Assembly (NCBI GenBank): GCA_020630435.1
Contig: JAHDBJ010000039.1
Location: forward strand, 1 to 43,361
Direction: 5' to 3'
From: Saprospiraceae bacterium
Lineage (GTDB): Bacteria; Bacteroidota; Bacteroidia; Chitinophagales; Saprospiraceae
Length of the DNA: 43,361 nucleotides
Of this stretch, positions 9,150 through 17,388 are shown piece by piece. The stretch's first letter is position 1. Each line of letters begins with the position of its first letter. The notes beneath the pieces were generated by a model that saw only the letters and a program-made list of their open reading frames with translations, had not been told where the DNA came from and did no database searches. The translations under genes were made by a program, and so were the position numbers.

Positions 9150-10361
9150 TTACTCTCCTATTAATGTTTCCATTTTGGCGGCTCTTCGTGCGGGTATCCA
9201 TGAAAACAATCCAGCAATTATAATTACGGTTAAAAATACAACAACAAAATCCCCCACTCGCATACTGATGGGATAAGTATCTACTATAAATCCGTGCATT
9301 TGAATAATACCAACTTTTTTTTGTAATACATACAAAATTATCGCTACACAAAATCCAATAAACATTCCTAATAAAGACAATAATAAACCTTCTAAGAGGA
9401 AAATATTACGTATAGTTGTTTCATTCGCTCCCATTGATTTTAAGATGGCAATATCCTTCTTTTTATCTAAGACAATCATCAACAAAGCACCGATCATATT
9501 AACGCCCACTAGTAAAAGTGCTAAACCAACAACTGCATATCCCATCCATTTTTCGACGTTCATTAATTTGAAAAAGGCAGCATTTTGCTGGTATTGGTTT
9601 TTGACTTCAAAGTCATTGCCTAGTATTTTTTTAATCTTAGGAATGACGGTGCTACTATTTGTTCCTTCTTCTAGCTTTATTTCTAAAGCACTAATTTCTC
9701 CATTATAATACCCTCTTAATTCTTGAACAAAATCTAGATTTGTCAAAACGTATTTTTCATCAAATCGAGCTTGTATCATGTAGCTTCCTCCAGGGTATAA
9801 ATACCGTTTTCTAAAAGGTTGATCAATACTTGTTTTTTTTTGTTTGACCATGTATACTGCAATTGTTGACAAGTAATCTTCAATGCTAATCGATAGTTTA
9901 TTTTGCATACCATAGCCTACAATCGCCATATTGCGGACGCCATCTTTTATAGAAAAATAGCCTTCTTGCATCACCGAGTCAATGGATGTTACATGACGGT
10001 AATTTTCTTCTACTCCCTTTATAATACCTAAATTTTGACTTCCTTTGTATTCAAATAAAGCAATTTCTTCTAGTGTTTTAGAGACGTAGGCTATCCCTTC
10101 TATTGATTGTAAGTCAAGTATTTCTTTATCTTTTAATGTAAATGTTTTTCCTTCGGCAGGCGTAACTTTTACATCAGGATCAAAGGAGCTATAAAGTCCT
10201 GCTAGTAGATCTTCTAAACCATTAAATACCGATAAGAACAAAATCAAAGCGGCACTACCTACTGCGATACCAAGCACTGTAATACCTGATATTACATTGA
10301 TGGCATTGGTTGATTTTTTTGCAAAAAGGTATCTCCTAGCTATTTTAAGCGATAAGCTCAA
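9150..10361 (-). CDS. FtsX/LolC-LolE-type ABC transporter permease
   Basis: An inner-membrane permease of the MacB/FtsX superfamily, probably for lipoprotein release or similar periplasmic work. The N-terminus LKIARRYLFAKKSTNAINVIS leads into TM1 (about 20-45). A soluble periplasmic domain spans about 50-265, and three C-terminal TM helices follow, with the conserved KKKDIAILKSMGA loop. The length of 403 aa fits LolC/E. The start is TTG, 30 nt after the rbfA stop, so the two genes probably share a transcript. No ATPase partner is encoded next to it. Stop TAA. Confidence 0.85.
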   Translation of the reverse strand: MSLSLKIARRYLFAKKSTNAINVISGITVLGIAVGSAALILFLSVFNGLEDLLAGLYSSFDPDVKVTPAEGKTFTLKDKEILDLQSIEGIAYVSKTLEEIALFEYKGSQNLGIIKGVEENYRHVTSIDSVMQEGYFSIKDGVRNMAIVGYGMQNKLSISIEDYLSTIAVYMVKQKKTSIDQPFRKRYLYPGGSYMIQARFDEKYVLTNLDFVQELRGYYNGEISALEIKLEEGTNSSTVIPKIKKILGNDFEVKNQYQQNAAFFKLMNVEKWMGYAVVGLALLLVGVNMIGALLMIVLDKKKDIAILKSMGANETTIRNIFLLEGLLLSLLGMFIGFCVAIILYVLQKKVGIIQMHGFIVDTYPISMRVGDFVVVFLTVIIIAGLFSWIPARRAAKMETLIGE

Positions 10362-10391
10362 GTCTCTAATTTTGATTGGTAAATTTAGATT

Positions 10392-10775
10392 TTATTCTTC
10401 CTCACTGCCCATTTGATTCTCTTCATGTAATTTATCAAATAGTGCATCAATCCGAGCTATTTCATCTAGTGTATCGTCTATAAAAAATTGTAACTCTGGA
10501 ATTCGGCGTAATTGACGTTTTAAACGATTCCCTAAAGATTGACGCAATCTAGCGTAGCTATTTTCTAATTCTAAAATGACCTCTTGTTTGTTTTCGGTAT
10601 TGTATATGCTTAAATATACCGAAGCAATACCTAAATCAGGACTCATCTTGACATTGGTTATGGTTGTTAAAATATTACTACCATATATATAGCCGCCTTC
10701 TTGTTGTAAAACTACACTAAAGTTCCGTTTGATTAACTCTGCAACTTGTAGTTGTCGCTTGGATGCTGATTTCAT
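10392..10775 (-). CDS. rbfA: 30S ribosome-binding factor A
   Basis: A cold-shock-related assembly factor that binds the 30S subunit near 16S helix 1. It is 127 aa with a KH-like fold. The N-terminus MKSASKRQLQVAELIKRNFS, the central TNVKMSPDLGIASVYLSIY and the C-terminal RIPELQFFIDDTLDEIARID are family hallmarks. The tail is acidic (NQMGSEEE). It precedes the permease gene on the same strand. Stop TAA. Confidence 0.93.
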   Translation of the reverse strand: MKSASKRQLQVAELIKRNFSVVLQQEGGYIYGSNILTTITNVKMSPDLGIASVYLSIYNTENKQEVILELENSYARLRQSLGNRLKRQLRRIPELQFFIDDTLDEIARIDALFDKLHEENQMGSEEE

Positions 10776-10885
10776 AATGACTTAAAATTGAATATTGTCA
10801 ATGAAAGAAAAACAAAAGTTGTCTCCTAATCGTTCAACAACATCCAAAGGTCGTAAAAATGAAAGAAAGATTGATAAAAATTTGC

Positions 10886-11275
10886 TTATTTATGCGATCG
10901 GTGGTGCTGTTTTTTACCGCCTAAATGCTTCATTCGTTTAAAGGCATCCTGAAGACGCTCTTTTTGTTCCTCATTTTCTAAAACACCAAGCATCAATAGA
11001 TGTATTGAATCCAATTCATGGCGTTTTAATCCTCGATATTTGGTATGTACATTATGCGCTGCTTTTGTTAATGGTTGGAGCGAAGGAGAAAGTCGAGTCT
11101 GGGTTGGTTCATCTGCTTGAATAATTTTATAAATTCGATTTTCAAGTCCTTTTGCTGTCATATCTTTTTTAATATTCTTTATTCTATACCCAAAATAGAC
11201 ACGACTACACACAATTCCTAGTATAAAACCAATAAATAATAGCCCTATAATTGATAAAATGGTCTTGTTTTTCAT
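10886..11275 (-). CDS. Small membrane-anchored periplasmic protein of an ECF sigma operon
   Basis: A 129-aa protein with one N-terminal transmembrane or signal-anchor segment (about 7-29) and a helical, charged periplasmic part ending in a Lys/His-rich tail (GGKKQHHRSHK). The layout and the pattern ...LENEEQKERLQDAFKRM... resemble CpxP/Spy-like or periplasmic heavy-metal-sensor proteins, but no diagnostic motif is certain. It is third in the operon behind the ECF sigma factor and the anti-sigma candidate, 9 nt after the latter. A role in sensing envelope state or metal for that sigma factor is an inference. The His-rich tail could bind metal. Stop TAA. Confidence 0.6.
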   Translation of the reverse strand: MKNKTILSIIGLLFIGFILGIVCSRVYFGYRIKNIKKDMTAKGLENRIYKIIQADEPTQTRLSPSLQPLTKAAHNVHTKYRGLKRHELDSIHLLMLGVLENEEQKERLQDAFKRMKHLGGKKQHHRSHK

Positions 11276-11284
11276 TTAAAAAAT

Positions 11285-11677
11285 TTAAAATTCTAAATAC
11301 GTTATCGTGTCCTCTGAAATATTGTCTAAACCGACAATACTATCCATTGATAATCCACCATCCACTAAGTAAAGACCTAGAATTGAAACTAGTAAAAATA
11401 AAATACACGCCGCCGCTATTCTAGGAAAAAGTCGAACTAAAACAGCTTGTACATTTTCTGATTTAGATAATTCAACACGTTTCAAGACTGCTTTCGTAAA
11501 CGTTGGATTTTCTGATATTGTAAAATGTTGAAATAAGGAGCGCATTTTAATAATTTCATCTCTTTCCAATTGTAATTCCTTAGACTTTTTCAAAGCATTC
11601 TCTAACCTTCGCTGTTCAGGCTCAGATAATTTCTCCTCAAATGACCGCATTAATAGTTCGTGTATATCTTTCATCAT
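11285..11677 (-). CDS. Putative anti-sigma factor
   Basis: A 130-aa protein with a soluble helical N-terminal part (about 1-85, MMKDIHELLMRSFEEKLSEPE), one transmembrane helix (about 88-108) and a short acidic C-terminus in the periplasm. Size, topology and gene order match transmembrane anti-sigma factors of ECF sigma factors in Bacteroidota, although the zinc-binding HxxxCxxC motif of ZAS proteins is absent. Its ATG overlaps the sigma factor TGA by 4 nt, so translation is probably coupled. Stop TAA. Confidence 0.7.
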   Translation of the reverse strand: MMKDIHELLMRSFEEKLSEPEQRRLENALKKSKELQLERDEIIKMRSLFQHFTISENPTFTKAVLKRVELSKSENVQAVLVRLFPRIAAACILFLLVSILGLYLVDGGLSMDSIVGLDNISEDTITYLEF

Positions 11678-12255
11678 AGATATTTTTTTAGTATCTCTTT
11701 TAATTTTTTTTGTCCTCTTGCTAATCGAGTACCAACGGTTCCCATTGGTAATTGTAAGATCTCACTAACTTCTTTCGTTGAATAACCATCAATCATCCTT
11801 AGCACGATTACAACTCGATAGTCCTCGTCAAGATTTGCTAATGCTTTATGGATAATCTCTTTTGTTTCTATTTGTACTGAATAATCCTTTTTATCAGAAA
11901 TTTGAAAAATATTTTCTTCTTTGTCAATCGAAAGATATCGACTTTGATTTCTTTTTCTTTTTTTAATTTCGTTTAAAGATAAATTAATGGCTATCCTCGT
12001 TAAATAAGTACTCAGTTTAGATTCTCCTCGAAAAGAATCTATTTTTTTATAAAAATTAATAAAAACTTCTTGTGCTACATCTTCCGCTTCTGCGCCTTCT
12101 CCTAGCATTCCAATTACTGTCTTTCGTACTTGTTCTTGATGTCGTTGTACCAACTGTTTGAAAGCATTCACTTCTCCTGATTGAAAAAGCTGCACTAATT
12201 CAATATCAGTAGTATGATTTGCTTTCACCGTTTTTGTTTTGATGGTAAATGGCAC
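11674..12255 (-). CDS. ECF-type RNA polymerase sigma factor
   Basis: A sigma-70-family extracytoplasmic-function sigma factor that should direct RNA polymerase to a small regulon including its own operon. At 193 aa it has region 2 (ELVQLFQSGEVNAFKQLVQRH, EDVAQEVFINFYKKIDSFRG, STYLTRIAINLSLNEIKKRKR) and region 4 (ALANLDEDYRVVIVLRMIDG, STKEVSEILQLPMGTVGTR). The start is GTG; no nearby ATG precedes region 2. It is the first gene of a three-gene operon, separated from mnmG by a strong hairpin. Stop TGA. Confidence 0.92.
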   Translation of the reverse strand: MPFTIKTKTVKANHTTDIELVQLFQSGEVNAFKQLVQRHQEQVRKTVIGMLGEGAEAEDVAQEVFINFYKKIDSFRGESKLSTYLTRIAINLSLNEIKKRKRNQSRYLSIDKEENIFQISDKKDYSVQIETKEIIHKALANLDEDYRVVIVLRMIDGYSTKEVSEILQLPMGTVGTRLARGQKKLKEILKKYL

Positions 12256-12297
12256 TAAAGAAACTTTATTGTGATAATCTTTTGTAGTTAGACAATG

Positions 12298-12340
12298 AGA
12301 ACGCTACTTTTTTTTCAAAATATAAAAAAAGTAGCGTTCT
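12298..12340 (-). terminator. Hairpin terminator after mnmG
   Basis: AGAACGCTAC followed by a T-run pairs with an A-run followed by GTAGCGTTCT, a near-perfect stem around a short AT loop. It lies 31 nt after the mnmG stop and 43 nt before the sigma factor, and should separate the two transcripts. Confidence 0.65.
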
Positions 12341-12370
12341 GGAAGTGAGCCAGTTCTATACGTTAACCAT

Positions 12371-14236
12371 TTAACGCCCTACATGAATCAAGAGGACTGA
12401 TATATCTGAAGGGCTAACTCCGCTAATACGGCTAGCCTGTCCAATTGTTCTGGGTTTTAATGCACTCAATTTTTCTCTTGCTTCAAAAGAAAGCGAGGTG
12501 ATGCTATGATAGTCAAAATCTTCTCTTAGGTTTACGGATTCTAAGCGATTCATTTTTTCGACCATCTCTTGTTCTCTTCTGATGTAGCCCTCGTATTTCA
12601 TATTGATTTCAGAAAGGTTGATGGCTTCTTCATCAAATTGAGTCAAGTACTCCGCTAAAGCTGGCACGTTTTTACTGATATTTTCAATAAAAACATTAGG
12701 TCGAGCCAAAACGGTATTCATTTTAACTTTTTGCTTCAGTTTTGAAGAACCTACGCTTTCTAAGTAAGCATTCATCTGATCTGGACTAACGCTTGTTTTT
12801 CTAAAGAAGTCATCGATAGCTTGAGCTGCCTTTACCTTTTCTTCTACTCGTTCCATTCGTTGTTCCATATTCGCCATTCCTAATTTTTCAACAATTGGAG
12901 AAAGGCGAATATCTGCATTATCTTGTCGTAATAAGATACGGTATTCGGCTCTAGAAGTAAACATACGATAAGGCTCTTTTGTCCCCTTATTTACGAGGTC
13001 ATCAATCAGTACTCCGATATATGCCTCTGATCGTTTTAATACAAATGGTGCTTCCTCATTGATGGCTAAATGAGCGTTAATCCCCGCCATCAGTCCTTGG
13101 CAAGCGGCTTCTTCGTATCCCGTTGTTCCATTGATTTGTCCAGCAAAAAATAGATTTTTAACCAATCTAGTCTCTAGAGAAGTTTTTAGTTGGGTTGGTT
13201 GGAAAAAATCATATTCAATAGCATAACCTGGTCGGAACATCTTGGCGTTTTCAAAGCCTCTAATTTTTCTCAATGCCTTGTATTGTACATCTTCTGGCAA
13301 AGAAGAAGAAAAGCCATTGACGTATATCTCGACCGTATCCCAGCCTTCGGGTTCAACGAAAAGCTGATGTCTATCTTTATCCGCAAAGCGATCGATTTTA
13401 TCTTCAATAGAAGGGCAATAGCGAGGCCCTAGTCCTCGAATCCGACCATTGAACATCGGAGAGCGATCAAAGCCTGTCCGAAGCAAATCGTGCACTTCTT
13501 TATTGGTATAAGCAATATGACAAGGACGTTGTTTCTTTAATGTAGGCGTATCCGTATACGAAAATTTACTAGGTGTCTCATCACCAGCTTGAAGTTCCAT
13601 CGCTTCCCAATCCAATGAACGTCCATCTATCCGTGGGGGGGTTCCCGTCTTCATGCGACCAGCCTCAAATCCTAATTCAACGAGTTGTTCGGTAATTCCT
13701 ATTGATGCTCGTTCGCCAGCTCTTCCTCCTCCAAAATTTTTCTCTCCAATATGTATGAGTCCATTCAAAAATGTGCCATTTGTCAATACGACACTTTTAC
13801 TTTCAATTTCTAATCCTATTCCTGTCCGTACGCCTTTGGCAATACCATCTTTTACAATGATTCCATTGATCATTTCTTGCCAGAAATCAATGTTGGGATG
13901 CTGTTCTAGAAGGCTACGCCATTTTGCAGCAAAAAGCATTCTATCACTTTGGGCGCGAGGACTCCACATTGCTGGTCCTTTGGATTTATTCAGCATACGG
14001 AATTGGATCATGGTATGATCGGTAACAATCCCTGAATACCCCCCTAAGGCGTCTATTTCTCTAACGATTTGTCCCTTTGCTACTCCTCCCATAGCAGGAT
14101 TGCAAGACATCTGCGCGATGGTCTGCATATTCATGGTCGCGAGTAGCACCTTTGATCCCATATTAGCCGCAGCAACTGCTGCTTCGCAGCCCGCATGACC
14201 AGCACCTACTACTATGACATCGTATTTTGGGAACAT
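12371..14236 (-). CDS. mnmG: tRNA uridine-34 5-carboxymethylaminomethyl synthesis enzyme MnmG (GidA)
   Basis: An FAD enzyme that, with MnmE, modifies U34 of tRNAs reading NNA/NNG codons. It is full length at 621 aa. The FAD-binding VVGAGHAGCEAAVAAANMG is at residues 10-28. Other family landmarks are CNPAMGGVAKGQIVREIDALGG, GTFLNGLIHIG, MKTGTPPRIDGRS, RYCPSIEDKI, FFAGQINGTTGYEEAACQG and the C-terminal GVSPSDISVLLIH. It follows the FKBP isomerase gene on the same strand by 15 nt. Stop TAA. Confidence 0.97.
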   Translation of the reverse strand: MFPKYDVIVVGAGHAGCEAAVAAANMGSKVLLATMNMQTIAQMSCNPAMGGVAKGQIVREIDALGGYSGIVTDHTMIQFRMLNKSKGPAMWSPRAQSDRMLFAAKWRSLLEQHPNIDFWQEMINGIIVKDGIAKGVRTGIGLEIESKSVVLTNGTFLNGLIHIGEKNFGGGRAGERASIGITEQLVELGFEAGRMKTGTPPRIDGRSLDWEAMELQAGDETPSKFSYTDTPTLKKQRPCHIAYTNKEVHDLLRTGFDRSPMFNGRIRGLGPRYCPSIEDKIDRFADKDRHQLFVEPEGWDTVEIYVNGFSSSLPEDVQYKALRKIRGFENAKMFRPGYAIEYDFFQPTQLKTSLETRLVKNLFFAGQINGTTGYEEAACQGLMAGINAHLAINEEAPFVLKRSEAYIGVLIDDLVNKGTKEPYRMFTSRAEYRILLRQDNADIRLSPIVEKLGMANMEQRMERVEEKVKAAQAIDDFFRKTSVSPDQMNAYLESVGSSKLKQKVKMNTVLARPNVFIENISKNVPALAEYLTQFDEEAINLSEINMKYEGYIRREQEMVEKMNRLESVNLREDFDYHSITSLSFEAREKLSALKPRTIGQASRISGVSPSDISVLLIHVGR

Positions 14237-14251
14237 TTTATAAAAATAATC

Positions 14252-14836
14252 TTAATTAATCTTAATCAATTCTACATCAAAAATTAGTGTTGCGAATGGC
14301 TTAATATCTCCACCAGCCCCTCGTTCTCCATAGGCTAAATTATATGGAACAAAGAGTCTCCATTTACTACCTTCTTTCATCAGTTGTAGTGCTTCTACCC
14401 AACCTTGAATTACGCCATTCACTGGGAATGTAGCAGGTTGTCCTCTCTCTACTGAACTATCAAACACTTTTCCATTTATCAAGGTTCCATGATAGTGTGT
14501 TGTCACTTTATCAGTCGCTTTAGGCGTACCTCCTGTTCCTTCTTTCAATACTTTATATTGTAGTCCGCTTTCTAGTACGACTACTCCTTCTTTGCTTGCA
14601 TTTTCTGCTAGGAATTTTTTCCCATCTTCTAGGTTATTGCCCGCCGCTTCTTTTTGCTGTTTGGTCAAATATTCTTGAATAATTGTATTGATTTCGTTGA
14701 CATTGATTTTAGGCTGTGCTCCTGAGATAAAATCATTTACACCTGCTGCAAAATCTGTTGGATTGATACTATTTAATCCTTGTTGTTTTAAGTTTTGTGC
14801 CACTAAGACACCAAAACTGTAGCTTACTTTATCCAT
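14252..14836 (-). CDS. FKBP-type peptidyl-prolyl isomerase, FklB/Mip-like, without a signal peptide
   Basis: A 194-aa isomerase with an N-terminal helical dimerisation region (about 1-85, YSFGVLVAQNLKQQGLNSIN), as in FklB/FkpA/Mip, and a C-terminal FKBP domain (about 90-194, VTTHYHGTLINGKVFDSS, FPVNGVIQGWVEALQLM, FVPYNLAYGERGAG, TLIFDVELI). No signal peptide or lipobox is visible, so it is probably cytoplasmic. It lies 15 nt upstream of mnmG, and the two probably form an operon. Stop TAA. Confidence 0.88.
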   Translation of the reverse strand: MDKVSYSFGVLVAQNLKQQGLNSINPTDFAAGVNDFISGAQPKINVNEINTIIQEYLTKQQKEAAGNNLEDGKKFLAENASKEGVVVLESGLQYKVLKEGTGGTPKATDKVTTHYHGTLINGKVFDSSVERGQPATFPVNGVIQGWVEALQLMKEGSKWRLFVPYNLAYGERGAGGDIKPFATLIFDVELIKIN

Positions 14837-14855
14837 TTATTTTTATTGGTATGAT

Positions 14856-14888
14856 ATAGCACATCTTGATTTTAAAAGAATGTGCTAT
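14856..14888 (-). terminator. Inverted repeat after the ABC-F gene
   Basis: ATAGCACAT and ATGTGCTAT, 9 nt each, are separated by 15 nt, 29 nt downstream of the ABC-F stop on the minus strand. There is no strong U-run, so the terminator call is tentative. Confidence 0.35.
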
Positions 14889-14916
14889 GGTGATATATTT
14901 TTTGAATTATTCTACA

Positions 14917-16548
14917 TTATACCTTCTCCATCCCATACAATTCAGCCCGTTGAGCTTTTACCTTTTCATCACGGATATAATCATCAAAGGTCATTAACTT
15001 ATCAATAATTCCATTGGGTGTAATCTCAATGATACGATTGGCAACCGTATTCATAAAGTGCTGATCGTGTGAGGTAAAGATCAAATTTCCATCAAATTCA
15101 ATCAATGCATTATTGAAGGCTGTGATAGATTCCAAGTCGAGGTGGTTCGTTGGTTCATCTAAAGTCAGAAAATTAGGACTTTGTAACATCATTCTAGAAA
15201 CCATACAACGAACTTTTTCACCTCCTGACAGTACACCTGATTTTTTCAAAACTTCCTCCCCAGAGAACAACATTCTCCCTAGGAATCCTCGAATAAATAC
15301 TTCGTCTTTTTCTTTAGAATATTGGCGCAACCAATCGATTAGATTCATGTTTTGATCCCCTGAAAAATAGCTCGTATTATCATTAGGCAAATACGCTGGT
15401 GTTATGGTTACTCCAAATTTCACTTCTCCTGAATCTGGTTCTACTTCACCTGCTAGTACTTGAAAGAAGGTAGTCATTGCTAAACTATCTTTCGAGAATA
15501 GCGCAATTTTATCTCCTTTATTCATCATAAAATCTACATTTCCAAAAAGGAGTTCTCCGTCTTTCTTTTTACTTAGATTAATGACTTCTAGGATCTGATC
15601 TCCAGGAGAACGTTCGGGTTTAAAATGAATAAATGGGTATTTTCTAGTAGACGGTTTAATGTCGTCTAAATTCAATTTTTCAAGTGCTTTCTTACGGCTT
15701 GTTGCTTGTTTTGCTTTAGAAGCATTTGCGCTAAAGCGTGAAATAAATTCTTGTAATTCTTTTCTTTTGGCTTCGGCTTTTTTGTTTTTTTGTTGGCGTT
15801 GGCGCAACAAGAGCTGACTTGTTTCATACCAGAAGGTATAGTTTCCAGTAAACATCTGAATTTTACCAAAGTCAATATCTACCATATGCGTGCAGACCAT
15901 ATCTAGGAAGTGCCTATCGTGAGATACGACTATCACTGTTTTTTTATAATCGGCTAGGAAATCCTCTAACCACATGACCGTTTCTGCATCAAGGTCGTTG
16001 GTAGGCTCATCGAGTAGCAAAATATCTGGCTCTCCAAAAAGTGCTTGAGCAAGCAATACCCTTACTTTTTCATGCCCTGTCAACTCACTCATCATTTTAT
16101 AATGCAAATCTTCTTTAATGCCTAAGTTACTCAATAGCCCTGCTGCATTACTTTCTGATTCATAGCCCCCCATTTCGCCGAATTCTGCTTCTAGTTCACT
16201 CGCTTTCATTGCCCCTGCATCGTCAAGGTTGGGATCATTCCAAAGGGCATCTTTTTCTACCATGATATCATATAACTTCTTATGTCCCACCAATACGGCA
16301 TGGAGCACAGAATAATCATCAAACTCAAAGTGGTTCTGTTTCAATACTGCCATACGTTCACCTGGCGTAATCTCTATTTGTCCTGTAGTAGAATCTTGTT
16401 CTCCAGATAAGATTCGGACAAATGTAGACTTACCAGCACCATTTGCACCAATGACTCCATAACAGTTGCCATGTACAAATTTCAAATTAACATCCTCAAA
16501 AAGGACACGTTTTCCAAATTGTAGGGAAAGATTGCTTACCGTTATCAT
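14917..16548 (-). CDS. ABC-F family ATPase, YbiT type
   Basis: A cytosolic, ribosome-associated ABC-F protein of 543 aa with no membrane segments. ABC1 has an intact Walker A (GANGAGKST, about 36-44), a divergent signature (ELTGHEK) and Walker B DEPTNDLD. The linker contains ISRFSANASKAKQATSRKKAL, typical of the YbiT branch. ABC2 has an intact signature (LSGGEKVR) and DEPTNHLD, but its Walker A is degenerate: SKDSLAMTT, with Ser for the first Gly and Met for the phosphate-binding Lys. One composite ATP site is thus canonical and the other is crippled on both faces. Stop TAA; a TAnnTTTG box lies 22 nt upstream. Confidence 0.93.
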   Translation of the reverse strand: MITVSNLSLQFGKRVLFEDVNLKFVHGNCYGVIGANGAGKSTFVRILSGEQDSTTGQIEITPGERMAVLKQNHFEFDDYSVLHAVLVGHKKLYDIMVEKDALWNDPNLDDAGAMKASELEAEFGEMGGYESESNAAGLLSNLGIKEDLHYKMMSELTGHEKVRVLLAQALFGEPDILLLDEPTNDLDAETVMWLEDFLADYKKTVIVVSHDRHFLDMVCTHMVDIDFGKIQMFTGNYTFWYETSQLLLRQRQQKNKKAEAKRKELQEFISRFSANASKAKQATSRKKALEKLNLDDIKPSTRKYPFIHFKPERSPGDQILEVINLSKKKDGELLFGNVDFMMNKGDKIALFSKDSLAMTTFFQVLAGEVEPDSGEVKFGVTITPAYLPNDNTSYFSGDQNMNLIDWLRQYSKEKDEVFIRGFLGRMLFSGEEVLKKSGVLSGGEKVRCMVSRMMLQSPNFLTLDEPTNHLDLESITAFNNALIEFDGNLIFTSHDQHFMNTVANRIIEITPNGIIDKLMTFDDYIRDEKVKAQRAELYGMEKV

Positions 16549-16570
16549 AAAGTATAATTTTTTGAGGGTG

Positions 16571-16578
16571 CAAAGGTA
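16571..16578 (-). promoter_or_regulatory. -7 box (TACCTTTG) of the ABC-F gene
   Basis: Read on the minus strand, TACCTTTG followed by GCACCC matches TAnnTTTG and lies 22 nt upstream of the ATG. No clear -33 element is seen. Confidence 0.5.
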
Positions 16579-16716
16579 GTCATTTTTTTAGGGAGTTGGT
16601 ATTTTTTAGTAAAATTAGCTTTTTATTAAAAGGGTTGAAAAAAATAGTTTTTTCTTTTGTTGAAACAAAAGTTTTTCTATACTTTTAGCTTCTATAAACA
16701 AAATGATTTAAAAGAC

Positions 16717-17388
16717 ATGAGTGGTTCTAAACAAAGATATGTTTTTATTGATTTTGATAATTTAAAAAATATAAAATTTAACAAACTAGAGAAGGTTTGT
16801 GATAAGCTGTTTATTTTAATTGATGAGAAGGAAAAGAAGATTCCTTTCAAATTGGTACGTGAAGTACAGCGCTTGGGAAGAAATGTCAAGTGGGTTTCTG
16901 CGGTTGCTAATGATAAAGGGAACTTTGATCTACAACTTGCTTTTTTATTGGGAAGAATGCACCAAAAAGCGCATAAGGATATTGAATTTGCGATCTTAAC
17001 CAATGATACTTCCTTTGACGATTTGGTTGAGTTTGTCAATATCAATGGTAGAGCTTGCATCAGAATCAAACGAAAGAAGACTAAGAGAGAAAAAAGGGTC
17101 GTTGAGCAACTAGAGCATAAAGAAACCGTTTTGCCTACACTAGAATTGAAACATATCTCTGATACGAATAATGAATCTTATGAATTAATAGCCCACGCTG
17201 CTAGCGAAACGATTGAACGGCTCATCCAATCAGGGAATAGACCTGCACAAGTTGAAGTCTTAAAAGACTATATATTGATGTACCATAAAGACGAATTAAT
17301 TACCAAAAATGTTGATGCTGTCTTAGAGGAAATCGCCAATAGAAATGAAATAAAGATAGAACAAAACGAAGTTTTATATAATTTCTAA
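16717..17388 (+). CDS. NYN/PIN-like domain protein, putative RNase
   Basis: A 223-aa protein. The N-terminal part (about 5-135) resembles NYN/PIN-fold nucleases: an initial hydrophobic strand with acidic residues (YVFIDFDNLKN), VANDKGNFDLQLAFLLG, and EFAILTNDTSFDDLVEF followed by a basic patch (RIKRKKTKREKR). The C-terminal part (about 155-223) is helical and may be a small nucleic-acid-binding module (LIQSGNRPAQVEVLKDYI...). I start at the ATG in MSGSKQRYVF; the frame is open 20 codons upstream to a TTG. The last 4 nt overlap the convergent symporter stop. The substrate is unknown. Stop TAA. Confidence 0.65.
   Translation: MSGSKQRYVFIDFDNLKNIKFNKLEKVCDKLFILIDEKEKKIPFKLVREVQRLGRNVKWVSAVANDKGNFDLQLAFLLGRMHQKAHKDIEFAILTNDTSFDDLVEFVNINGRACIRIKRKKTKREKRVVEQLEHKETVLPTLELKHISDTNNESYELIAHAASETIERLIQSGNRPAQVEVLKDYILMYHKDELITKNVDAVLEEIANRNEIKIEQNEVLYNF

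Noticed and set aside
16717-17388. NYN/PIN-like gene as half of a toxin-antitoxin pair
   Set aside because: There is no small partner gene on either side; its neighbours are the ABC-F gene (divergent) and a symporter (convergent).
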